DNA of 7,230 bases from JBBSIN01 sp038232055 (GTDB taxonomy: Bacteria > Actinomycetota > Actinomycetes > JADGOV01), in contig JBBSIN010000083.1 of NCBI GenBank assembly GCA_038232055.1, positions 1 through 7,230 on the forward strand. Reading direction: 5' to 3'. The notes under the pieces were generated by a model. The model worked only from the letters and a program-made list of their open reading frames with translations, did no database searches and was not told the DNA's origin. The position numbers and the translations under genes were made by a program. Below, in pieces: positions 1-5,741 of this stretch; positions within the stretch are counted from its first letter, which is position 1, and each line of letters opens with the position of its first letter.

Positions 1-85
1 CAGCATCGTCATACATAAAACGTACACCGTCATACGTGTCGAGTTCGCCGTGGTCGGCGGAATCGCGCACCCACCTCATCGTCAT
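1..85 (-). CDS. Possible N-terminus of an unidentified protein (partial, runs off the left edge)
   Basis: The minus strand reads open from an ATG at 85 to the window edge, giving about 28 residues that begin MTMRWVRDSADHGELDTYDG and contain no stop. A second in-frame ATG lies two codons later (79–77). No strong Shine-Dalgarno site is visible: a GAAGAGG stands too far upstream, and GGATGA lies just ahead of the second ATG. The stretch at the window edge is more A+T-rich than the genes to its right, so coding potential is doubtful. I do not recognise the protein. It would be the next gene after the left-hand operon, or just intergenic sequence. The call rests only on an open frame and on the absence of a better explanation for this stretch. 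Confidence 0.27.
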   Translation of the reverse strand, partial: MTMRWVRDSADHGELDTYDGVRFMYDDA

Positions 86-111
86 CCGAACAAGCCCGCC
101 GCCTCTTCCGA

Positions 112-150
112 GGGAGGGACCCGATCCGCCCCGCTGCTAGGGAACCTCCC
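112..150 (-). terminator. Imperfect hairpin just after the last gene of the left operon
   Basis: Six bases (112–117, GGGAGG) are complementary to 145–150 (CCTCCC). Inside them a 2x2 mismatch is followed by three more pairs (120–122 with 140–142), closing a 17-base loop. The structure starts a few bases after the TGA at 155–153 of the gene ending there, which is where a transcription terminator would sit. No T-rich tract follows on the minus strand, so it would not be a classic intrinsic terminator. It could still act as a U-tract-less terminator or an mRNA 3' end stabiliser. In DNA this G+C-rich, chance stems are common. Confidence 0.35.
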
Positions 151-152
151 CA

Positions 153-536
153 TCACAGCCGGCGGGGGAAGCGCGACCCACGCAACGCAGCGCTCACCAC
201 CCCGACCGCACGACCGGTGCGCGCCAGCCGGGCGCCTTCCCGCTCGTAGGCGGCGATGGCTGCCTCGATCGCCTCGGGTGGCAGCAGCTCGCGCAGCTCC
301 GCGCGGGCGGTGGCCAGTCCGCGGCTGGCCGCCTCCACGGCGGCGCCGACGTGGCCGGCGGCGAAGCGGGCCAGCAGAGTGGGATGGGCACGCAGCACGT
401 CGTACGCCCGGTAGTCCGGCGGACAGAGGTCAAAGAGCCAGCCGACCGCCCGCCGTTCCCAGCCCGGTGCGTCCGGCGGCGGGATCTCCGCCGGCCAGTC
501 GGGCGGAACGTAGACGCCACCGACCTCGGGACTCAT
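153..536 (-). CDS. Conserved actinobacterial hypothetical protein, 127 aa
   Basis: The 127-residue product starts at an ATG whose ATGA overlaps the stop of the RNA methyltransferase gene upstream, so it is probably translationally coupled and in the same operon. An upstream in-frame extension exists, but the overlap and the protein-like N-terminus (MSPEVGGVYVPPDWP) favour this start. The N-terminal third is proline- and tryptophan-rich (VPPDWPAEIPPPDAPGWE), followed by GWLFDLCPPDYRAY, then amphipathic alanine/arginine/glutamate-rich helices to the end. There is no signal peptide or membrane segment. It resembles, from memory, an uncharacterised actinobacterial family with the motif 'WLxDLCPPDYR' found near RNA methyltransferase or dxs genes. 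The function is unknown. The context would allow a role as a partner of the methyltransferase, but nothing in the sequence proves it. Confidence 0.8.
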   Translation of the reverse strand: MSPEVGGVYVPPDWPAEIPPPDAPGWERRAVGWLFDLCPPDYRAYDVLRAHPTLLARFAAGHVGAAVEAASRGLATARAELRELLPPEAIEAAIAAYEREGARLARTGRAVGVVSAALRGSRFPRRL

Positions 537-1741
537 GCTCGCTCGAGCAACGCGACACACTCGACGTGCGCGGTCATCGGGAAGAGGTCGAAGGCGCGCA
601 GCCGGCTCAGCCGATAGCCATGCCCCGCAAACGTCGCGACGTCCCGGGCGAGGGCGGCCGGGTCGCACGCGACGTAACAGACCGCGCGTGGCACGAGTGC
701 CGTGAGAGCTGCCACGACCTCGGCGCCGGCGCCGGCCCGCGGCGGGTCCAGCACGATGAGGTCCGGACGTGTCCCGGCAGGGTCGAGCAGCCGACGCAGC
801 AGTGCGCCGTCGACCCGCCCGGTTCGTACGACGACCTGGGGCAGGTCGCGCAGGTTGGCGGTGGCGTCTGCCGCGGCCAGCCGGTCGGACTCCACGGCGA
901 GGACCGAGCCGCCAGCCCCGACGCGCTCGGCGAGCGCCCCTGCGAAGAGCCCGGCGCCGCAGTAGAGGTCGACCGCGCGCTCGCCGCGGCCCGGTTGCAG
1001 CATGCCGAGGACCGTCTCGACCAGGACGTCGGCCGCGGCCGGATGCACCTGCCAGAAGCCGCCAACCGACACCCGCCAGCTGCGCCCCGCCGCCACCTCA
1101 CGGACCGAACCCCCCTCGCCTACCGCCCCGCCACCGCGCGGATGGGTTCGCACGGTGGTATCCCCCGTCGCCGCTCCGACCGCGACCTCGACGGATCGGA
1201 TCCCAGGCCAGCTGCGGCGTTCGACGCCCAGGCTCTCGACGAGCGGGTGAGCGATGAGGCAGGCCTCGACCGGCTCGACCTCGTGCGACCGGTGCCGTCG
1301 CAGACCTGGCACGCCGTCGCCGCGTACGGCGAACTGCATCCGGGTCCGCCACGCCAGCCCGCCCGGCGCACCGGGCAGCTCCGCCACCTCGACGTCGACG
1401 TCGAGGCCGGCGAGCCGGAGGAGCTGCTCTCGGACGACGGTCGCTTTCAGCCAGCGCTGGGCGGGCAGTGACACGTGCTGCCAGTCACAGCCGCCACATC
1501 GCCCCGCCCCCGCGTAGGGGCACGGCGGCACCACCCGGTCGGGTGACCGGTCGAGCACCTCGACGGCATCACCGCGCAGGTAGCGGGACCGCTGAGCCGT
1601 GATCTGCACCCGCACGCGCTCCCCCGGTAGCGCGTGACGCACGAACACGACTCGCCCGTCGGGTGCCCGCCCCACGCACCCGCCGCCGTGCGCTACGCCG
1701 TCCACCGTGAGCTCGAAGGCGGCTCCCGCGGCCGGATCCAC
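533..1741 (-). CDS. TrmA/RlmD-family class I SAM-dependent 5-methyluridine RNA methyltransferase (iron-sulfur type)
   Basis: This 402-residue cytoplasmic enzyme would transfer a methyl group from SAM to C5 of a uridine in rRNA or tRNA. The N-terminus (about 8–63) is a TRAM-like RNA-binding domain (GVAHGGGCVGR, VRHALPGERV). Four cysteines, C74, C82, C85 and C161, match the spacing of the [4Fe-4S] ligands of E. coli RlmD. The methyltransferase domain has GFWQVHP (Q231), the SAM loop AVDLYCGAGLF (256–266), LDPPRAG (331–337), the catalytic nucleophile C359 in YVACDP and the general base E394 in HVECVALL. All key residues are present, so it should be active. The GTG start overlaps the TAG of the upstream KimA-type gene (TAGTG), and it places the TRAM motif close to the N-terminus, as in relatives. 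The frame is open further upstream, but that part lies inside the importer gene. Whether the target is 23S rRNA (RlmC/RlmD/RlmCD) or tRNA (TrmA) cannot be told here; the cluster favours the RlmC/D side. Confidence 0.93.
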   Translation of the reverse strand: MDPAAGAAFELTVDGVAHGGGCVGRAPDGRVVFVRHALPGERVRVQITAQRSRYLRGDAVEVLDRSPDRVVPPCPYAGAGRCGGCDWQHVSLPAQRWLKATVVREQLLRLAGLDVDVEVAELPGAPGGLAWRTRMQFAVRGDGVPGLRRHRSHEVEPVEACLIAHPLVESLGVERRSWPGIRSVEVAVGAATGDTTVRTHPRGGGAVGEGGSVREVAAGRSWRVSVGGFWQVHPAAADVLVETVLGMLQPGRGERAVDLYCGAGLFAGALAERVGAGGSVLAVESDRLAAADATANLRDLPQVVVRTGRVDGALLRRLLDPAGTRPDLIVLDPPRAGAGAEVVAALTALVPRAVCYVACDPAALARDVATFAGHGYRLSRLRAFDLFPMTAHVECVALLERA

Positions 1742-3906
1742 TACACGCCGGTACCGATGGGCGAACTCCGCGGGCCCTCGGTGTCCGGCACGTCGCCGCG
1801 GCCGTCGTCGTCGCCTCGGCCGTGCCGCCCGTCGCCGTGATCCCGGCCGTCGCCGTGCTCTTGTCCGTCGCCGGGGCCGTCGCCGGTGCCGGCGTTGCCG
1901 CCGATCGGGCCGCCCCCTGCCCGAGGACCGCGGACGCCGGCGAAGCGACGGAGCCCCGACGTAGGCCGCTCGTTGCGCCGGGCTCGCCGCTGGGACGACT
2001 GCAGCTGCCAGGGCACGCTGGCGACCATGACCCCCGGGGTGAAGAGCAGCCGACCCTTGAGCCGCAGGGCACTCTGGTTGTGCAAAAGCTGCTCCCACCA
2101 GTGCCCGACGACGTACTCCGGGATGTAGACGATCACCACGTCTCGGGGGCTCTCGCGCCGGATCTGCTTGACGAAGTCGATGACCGCACTCGTCACCTCG
2201 CGGTAGGGGGAGTCGAGGACGGTGAGTGCCACCGGGATGCCCCGCCGCTCCCACTCCTGCTGCAGGGCGGCAGTCTCGGCCGGGTCGACCTGGACGGTGA
2301 CTGCGACCAGGGTGCTGGGCCTTGTCGCCCGAGCAAAGCTCACCGCCTGAAGGGTCGGCTTGTGGATCTTGGACACCAGTACGACGGCGTGGATCCGGGA
2401 CGGCAGCGTCGTGTCCTCCTGGTCGGGGACGAGCTCCAGGCGCACCGTGTCGTAGTGCCGTCGGATCGCCAACATGATCATGAAGATGATCGGCATGGCG
2501 ATGACCACGATCCACGCACCACGGGCGAACTTCGTGATGAGCACGATGACGAGCACAGTGCTGGTGAACGCCGCCCCCACCGTGTTGATGGCCCGGGATC
2601 GCATCATCCGCCGGCGCCCGGCCGGATCGGTCTCACCGCGGAGGTGCCGGTTCCAGTGCCGGATCATCCCCGTTTGGCTCAGCGTGAACGACACGAAGAC
2701 GCCGACGATGTAGAGCTGGATCAGCCGGGTCGGCGAGGCCCCGAACGCGACGATCAGCAGGCAGGCGAACCCGGCCAGCAGGACGATGCCGTTGCTGAAG
2801 GCGAGCCGGTCGCCGCGCGTGTGCAGCTGACGAGGCAGGTAGCCGTCACCGGCGAGGATCGAGCCCAGCACCGGGAAGCCGTTGAAGGCGGTGTTGGCGG
2901 CGAGCACGAGGATCAGCGCCGTGACGAACTGCAGGTAGAGGAACCCCGGCGAGCCGGCGCCGAAGACCGCGGCGCCGATCTGCGCTATCGCCGTACGCTG
3001 GCTCTCGCCGTTGAAACCGACGAGGTCGCCGATCTTGTCAGGGTCGACGACGTGCACGTCGGCGGCCAGCGCGAGCCCCACGATCCCGACGAACATCGTC
3101 ACCGCGATGCCGCCGAGTAGGGCGAGCGTGGTGGCCGCGTTCTTGCTCTTGTTGGGCTTGAAGGCCGGCACGCCGTTGCTGATGGCCTCGACACCGGTGA
3201 GCGCCGCGCAGCCGGACGCGAAGGCGCGCAGCAGCAGGAACAGCAACGCCAGGCCGGCGAAGTCATTGTCCGGACGGACGTGGTACTGCGCGCTCTCGGC
3301 GACGAGATGGTGCCCGGTCAGCAGCTTGAGCACGCCGACGATGACCAGGGCCGCGATGCCCAGCATGAAACCGTAGGTGGGGATCGCGAAGGCCGTGCCG
3401 CTCTCCCGCACGCCTCGGAGGTTGATCAGCGTGATGATCACGACGATGCCGACGGTGATCTCGACTTCGCGACCGGCCAGCGCGGACACCGCCGAGGTGA
3501 TGTTGGCGACGCCGGCGCTCGTCGACACGGCGACCGTGAGCACGTAGTCGACCATCAGGGCGCTCGCGACGGTGAGCCCGGCGTACCTCCCGAGGTTGGT
3601 CGTCGCGACCTCGTAGTCGCCGCCGCCGCTGGGGTAGGCGTGCACGTTCTGCCGGTACGACGCGACGACGACGAGCATGAGGACCACGACGGCGGCCGCG
3701 ATGTACCAGGAGTAGCGCAGGAACGTGATGCCGCCGAGGCTCAGGGTGAGCAGGATCTCTTCGGGGGCGTAGGCCACCGAGGACAGCGCGTCGCTGGCGA
3801 AGACCGGCAGGGCGATCTTCTTGGGCAGCAGCGTATCGCCGAGCCGGTCGCTGCGCAGCGGCCGGCCGACGAAGAGCCGTTTCGGCAGGCTCCCGAGAGA
3901 TGGCAC
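1741..3906 (-). CDS. kimA: KimA-type (KUP-superfamily, APC fold) potassium importer
   Basis: This 721-residue integral membrane protein has about 12 transmembrane segments (roughly residues 30–485), then a cytosolic domain (about 503–635) of the UspA-like kind seen in KimA. Shared motifs with Bacillus subtilis KimA (former YdaO), recalled from memory, include GRPLRSD, FASDALSSVAYAPEEIL, AYPSGGGDYEV, VDYVLTVAVSTSAG, SGCAALTGVEAISNGVPAFK, TRGDRLAFSNGI and FTLSQTGM. Residues D39, Y46, D120, Y121, T124, S128 and T237 line up with positions implicated in K+ binding in B. subtilis KimA (D36, Y43, D117, Y118, T121, S125, T230). The likely role is proton-coupled high-affinity K+ uptake, possibly inhibited by cyclic di-AMP as in KimA. 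An 80-residue Gly/Asp/Arg-rich tail (about 640–721) is extra. The GTG at 3906 gives the family-typical short N-terminus. The gene heads the left operon and diverges from two TrkA genes. Many genomes label it simply 'APC family permease'. Confidence 0.9.
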   Translation of the reverse strand: MPSLGSLPKRLFVGRPLRSDRLGDTLLPKKIALPVFASDALSSVAYAPEEILLTLSLGGITFLRYSWYIAAAVVVLMLVVVASYRQNVHAYPSGGGDYEVATTNLGRYAGLTVASALMVDYVLTVAVSTSAGVANITSAVSALAGREVEITVGIVVIITLINLRGVRESGTAFAIPTYGFMLGIAALVIVGVLKLLTGHHLVAESAQYHVRPDNDFAGLALLFLLLRAFASGCAALTGVEAISNGVPAFKPNKSKNAATTLALLGGIAVTMFVGIVGLALAADVHVVDPDKIGDLVGFNGESQRTAIAQIGAAVFGAGSPGFLYLQFVTALILVLAANTAFNGFPVLGSILAGDGYLPRQLHTRGDRLAFSNGIVLLAGFACLLIVAFGASPTRLIQLYIVGVFVSFTLSQTGMIRHWNRHLRGETDPAGRRRMMRSRAINTVGAAFTSTVLVIVLITKFARGAWIVVIAMPIIFMIMLAIRRHYDTVRLELVPDQEDTTLPSRIHAVVLVSKIHKPTLQAVSFARATRPSTLVAVTVQVDPAETAALQQEWERRGIPVALTVLDSPYREVTSAVIDFVKQIRRESPRDVVIVYIPEYVVGHWWEQLLHNQSALRLKGRLLFTPGVMVASVPWQLQSSQRRARRNERPTSGLRRFAGVRGPRAGGGPIGGNAGTGDGPGDGQEHGDGRDHGDGRHGRGDDDGRGDVPDTEGPRSSPIGTGV
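1791..1893 (-). repeat. Low-complexity Gly-Asp-Gly repeat encoding the importer's C-terminal tail
   Basis: Residues about 672–705 of the KimA-type protein read as repeated GDG units separated by polar spacers (GDGPGDGQEHGDG, then RDHGDGRHGRGDDDGRGD). In DNA this appears as irregular repeats of GCCGTCGCC and GCCGTCG on the plus strand. The unit spacing is uneven (4 then 6 residues), which suggests slippage-driven growth of a disordered tail rather than a folded repeat domain. Confidence 0.6.
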
Positions 3907-3968
3907 GACGAGATGGTATGTGCCGCCACCGACGAAACGCGTCGCGTTCGCGTGTAGCGTTCGTTGAC
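3907..3968. promoter_or_regulatory. Divergent promoter region between the KimA-type gene and ceoB
   Basis: This 62-bp gap must drive transcription both ways. On the minus strand TACCAT (3918–3913) fits the actinobacterial -10 pattern TAnnnT and ends six bases before the GTG at 3906. On the plus strand TAGCGT (3955–3960) fits the same pattern and ends eight bases before the GTG at 3969. Both spacings would start transcripts at or next to the start codon. Neither gene has a Shine-Dalgarno sequence, which agrees with leaderless mRNAs. No good TTGACA-like -35 box is seen for either. Between the two boxes is an imperfect inverted repeat (3933–3950). There is no room for a ydaO-type cyclic di-AMP riboswitch. 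Confidence 0.5.
3933..3950. promoter_or_regulatory. Imperfect inverted repeat, possible operator between divergent promoters
   Basis: The sequence CGAAACGCG, T, CGCGTTCG pairs on itself as an eight-base inverted repeat with one extra A in the left arm. It sits between the two candidate -10 boxes and would overlap the -35 zones of both promoters, a natural place for a repressor or activator. It may instead be chance, as CG-rich short palindromes are frequent in such DNA. No regulator family is indicated. Confidence 0.3.
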
Positions 3969-4631
3969 GTGCACATAGTGATCATGGGGTGCGGACGCGT
4001 CGGATCCCGACTGGCCCGCGACCTGGCGCGTGAAGGGCACGCGATCGCCGTGGTCGACCGCAACGCCGACGCCTTCCGCCGGCTCGGCGAGGAGTTCCCG
4101 GGTCAGACGGTCACCGGCGTCGGGTTCGACCGCGACACCCTGCTCGAGGCGGGCATCGAGCAGGCCGACGCCTTCGCCGCGGTGAGCAGCGGCGACAACT
4201 CGAACATCATCTCCGCACGGGTGGCCCGCGAGACCTTCGGCATCGAGAACGTGGTCGCCCGCATCTACGACCCCCGCCGGGCCGAGGTCTATCAGCGGCT
4301 GGGGATCCCGACGGTCGCGACCGTGCGGTGGACCGCCGACCAGATGAAGCGTCGGCTGCTGCCGTCGGGCGCCGAGCCGGAATGGCGCGACCCGAGCGGC
4401 GGGGTGGTCCTCGCGGAGGTGGACGTCGACCCGGCGTGGGTCGGCCGCAAGCTGCACGAGATCGAGGACGTGGCCGGCGTACGCATCGCCTTCATCACCC
4501 GGCTCGGAGAGGCCCGGCTGCCCGACGCCGCTCTGGTGCTCCAGGACGGCGACCTCGTGCACGTGGTCGCCGCGTCCGCAGACCTGGCTAGGGTCGAGCG
4601 GCTCTTCGCCGCCGCACCGGAAGGGTCCTGA
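3969..4631 (+). CDS. ceoB: TrkA/RCK-domain potassium-uptake regulatory protein (CeoB type)
   Basis: This 220-residue cytosolic protein has one RCK_N Rossmann domain followed by one RCK_C (TrkA_C) domain. The nucleotide site is GCGRVG (7–12), with D30 at the end of the second strand, which is expected to bind the ribose of NAD(H) or an adenine nucleotide. SSGDNSNIISARVARETF and VARIYDPRRAEVY are typical RCK_N stretches. The RCK_C part runs from about residue 140, with DPAWVGRKLHEI and LQDGDLVHVV. Such proteins form rings that gate TrkH/KtrB-like K+ channels in response to ligands. The GTG at 3969 gives the canonical MHIVIMGCG start; an in-frame ATG at 3900 would add 23 unusual residues and run into the divergent gene. 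No Shine-Dalgarno is present and a -10 box lies eight bases upstream, so the mRNA may be leaderless. It is followed one base later by ceoC. Confidence 0.92.
   Translation: MHIVIMGCGRVGSRLARDLAREGHAIAVVDRNADAFRRLGEEFPGQTVTGVGFDRDTLLEAGIEQADAFAAVSSGDNSNIISARVARETFGIENVVARIYDPRRAEVYQRLGIPTVATVRWTADQMKRRLLPSGAEPEWRDPSGGVVLAEVDVDPAWVGRKLHEIEDVAGVRIAFITRLGEARLPDAALVLQDGDLVHVVAASADLARVERLFAAAPEGS
4619..4624 (+). promoter_or_regulatory. Ribosome binding site for ceoC
   Basis: GGAAGG stands eight bases before the ATG at 4633, inside the last codons of ceoB. It fixes the ATG as the ceoC start and shows that ceoC has its own initiation signal, unlike the first gene of the pair. Confidence 0.7.
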
Positions 4632-4632
4632 C

Positions 4633-5331
4633 ATGCGCGTCGCGATCGCCGGAGCCGGCAACGTCGGTCGCTCCATCGCCACCGAGCTCCTCGACAACGG
4701 GCACGAGGTGCTGTTGATCGAGCGGGACGCCCGGTGCGTCAAGACCAGCTCGGTGCCGGACGCCCAGTGGCTGCACGCGGACGCCTGCGAGGTCTCGTCC
4801 CTCGAGGACGCCGGACTCGACCGCTGTCAGGTCGTCGTCGCCGCGACCGGTGACGACAAGGTCAACCTGGTGGTGTCGCTGCTCGCGAAGACGGAGTTCG
4901 GCGTACCCAGGGTCGTCGCGCGGGTCAACCACCCGAAGAACGAATGGCTCTTCAACCAGTCTTGGGGCGTCGACGTCGCCGTGTCCAGCCCGCGGCTGTT
5001 GTCGGCTCTCGTGGAGGAGGCGGTCACCGTCGGCGACCTGGTTCGGCTAATGAGCTTCCGGGAGGGCGAGGCCAACCTCGTCGAGCTGACGCTCGGGGAC
5101 GACGCGTCGGTCGTGGGGCAGCGGGTCGGCAGCGTCAGCTGGCCACCGGACACCGCCCTCGTCGCGATCCTGCGCAGCGGGCGAGTCCTCGTCCCCAGCG
5201 CCGACGACCCGCTCGAGTCGGGCGACGAGCTGCTCTTCATCGCCGCACCGGACGTCGAGCGGCAGCTCGGACAGCTGCTCACCGGCCATGCGCTGCCGGT
5301 TCACGGCTCGCGGGAGGCCCGCAGCTCGTAG
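4633..5331 (+). CDS. ceoC: TrkA/RCK-domain potassium-uptake regulatory protein (CeoC type)
   Basis: The 232-residue product is a second single-RCK protein, a diverged partner of the one encoded just upstream. It has the nucleotide site GAGNVG (7–12) and E30 where CeoB has D30, so the two may prefer different nucleotides. The RCK_N part continues through AATGDDKVNLVVSLLAKTEF and RVNHPKNEWLF; the RCK_C part starts near residue 150 (NLVELTLGDDASVVGQRVG) and ends with SGDELLFIAAPDVERQL. The pair probably forms a hetero-oligomeric regulator of K+ uptake, comparable to the two-RCK architecture of E. coli TrkA split over two genes. The ATG follows the ceoB TGA after one base and has a good ribosome binding site. 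Its 3' end overlaps the convergent OB-fold gene by 31 bp. The last roughly 15 residues look like a non-conserved tail. Confidence 0.92.
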   Translation: MRVAIAGAGNVGRSIATELLDNGHEVLLIERDARCVKTSSVPDAQWLHADACEVSSLEDAGLDRCQVVVAATGDDKVNLVVSLLAKTEFGVPRVVARVNHPKNEWLFNQSWGVDVAVSSPRLLSALVEEAVTVGDLVRLMSFREGEANLVELTLGDDASVVGQRVGSVSWPPDTALVAILRSGRVLVPSADDPLESGDELLFIAAPDVERQLGQLLTGHALPVHGSREARSS

Positions 5332-5678
5332 ACCGGGTTGAACAGGTACCTGCGGCCGTCGGTCACGGACAGCCGGCCGCGGGCCAGCAGCGTACGACCG
5401 GGCTCGATGCCGGCGATCCGGCGCCGGCCGAGCCACACCAGGTTGACGGTGCCGCTGCCGTCCCAGAGCTCGGCCTCCAGCGCCGGTTCGCCGGCCCGCG
5501 GGCGCAGCGTCACGGTGCGCAGGGTTCCGGCCACGCACACGCGTTGGCGATTTCCGCAGTTGGTGACCGGCGTGGCGCCGAGCTCGACGACGCTGTCCTG
5601 AAGCTCCTCGGCGCGCAGGTCAGTCTCGTCGGCCGACAGCCGTCGCAGCAACCGCCGCAGCGGCCCGCCTTCGCCCAC
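5301..5678 (-). CDS. Small OB-fold nucleic-acid-binding protein
   Basis: This 125-residue cytoplasmic protein has a short charged helical N-terminus (PLRRLLRRLSADETDLRAEEL), then an OB-fold domain from about residue 42 to the end. Diagnostic strands are VCVAGTLRTVTLRP, ALEAELWDGSGTVNLVWLGRRRIAGIEPG and LLARGRLSVTDGRRYLFNPVYEL. This pattern, with WLGRR and IAGIEPG, is typical of the actinobacterial OB-fold family found beside ceoBC (Rv2694c-like). Binding of single-stranded nucleic acid is inferred from the fold; the biological role is not known. The start is a GTG at 5678 with GGAG three bases upstream, a tight but usable spacing. The gene lies 63 bp after the DUF3710 gene and is last in its operon. 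Its 3' end overlaps ceoC on the other strand. Confidence 0.88.
   Translation of the reverse strand: MGEGGPLRRLLRRLSADETDLRAEELQDSVVELGATPVTNCGNRQRVCVAGTLRTVTLRPRAGEPALEAELWDGSGTVNLVWLGRRRIAGIEPGRTLLARGRLSVTDGRRYLFNPVYELRASREP
5310..5322. terminator. Small hairpin in the overlap of two convergent genes
   Basis: GCGGG and CCCGC form a perfect five-base-pair stem around a three-base AGG loop. It lies within the 31-bp overlap of ceoC and the OB-fold gene, where transcripts from both sides end. It would form in either transcript, so it could serve as a bidirectional terminator or 3' end protector. No T tract is present on either strand, so its role as an intrinsic terminator is uncertain. Confidence 0.35.
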
Positions 5679-5741
5679 GGTCTCCAGCGTAGGCCAGCCC
5701 CGGCCGGTGCCCGAGCTACCCGGTGCGGTACGGCGACTCGC

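Noticed and set aside
50..1471. 473-codon open frame on the plus strand
   Set aside because: It lies opposite the RNA methyltransferase and the 127-aa gene, whose motifs are real. Its translation is Arg/Pro/Ala-rich with no recognisable domain; long antisense frames are expected in G+C-rich DNA.
1742..2515. Upstream extension of the RNA methyltransferase frame
   Set aside because: It overlaps the importer's conserved cytosolic domain in another frame; the TAGTG junction gives the expected start.
1822..3120. 432-codon open frame on the plus strand
   Set aside because: It is antisense to the KimA-type gene and gives a very charged, low-complexity product without motifs.
3907..3968. ydaO-type cyclic di-AMP riboswitch ahead of the KimA-type gene
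   Set aside because: The gap is 62 bp, far too short for that riboswitch, and the gene seems leaderless.
3964..3969. TTGACG as a -35 box on the plus strand
   Set aside because: No -10-like sequence stands 16–18 bases downstream, and it abuts the ceoB start codon.
3741..4742. 333-codon open frame on the minus strand over ceoB
   Set aside because: It runs antisense through the conserved RCK motifs of ceoB; no domain is visible in it.
5679..5741. Internal promoter between the DUF3710 and OB-fold genes
   Set aside because: The 63-bp gap has no convincing -10/-35 pair; it is G+C-rich with only short partial palindromes.
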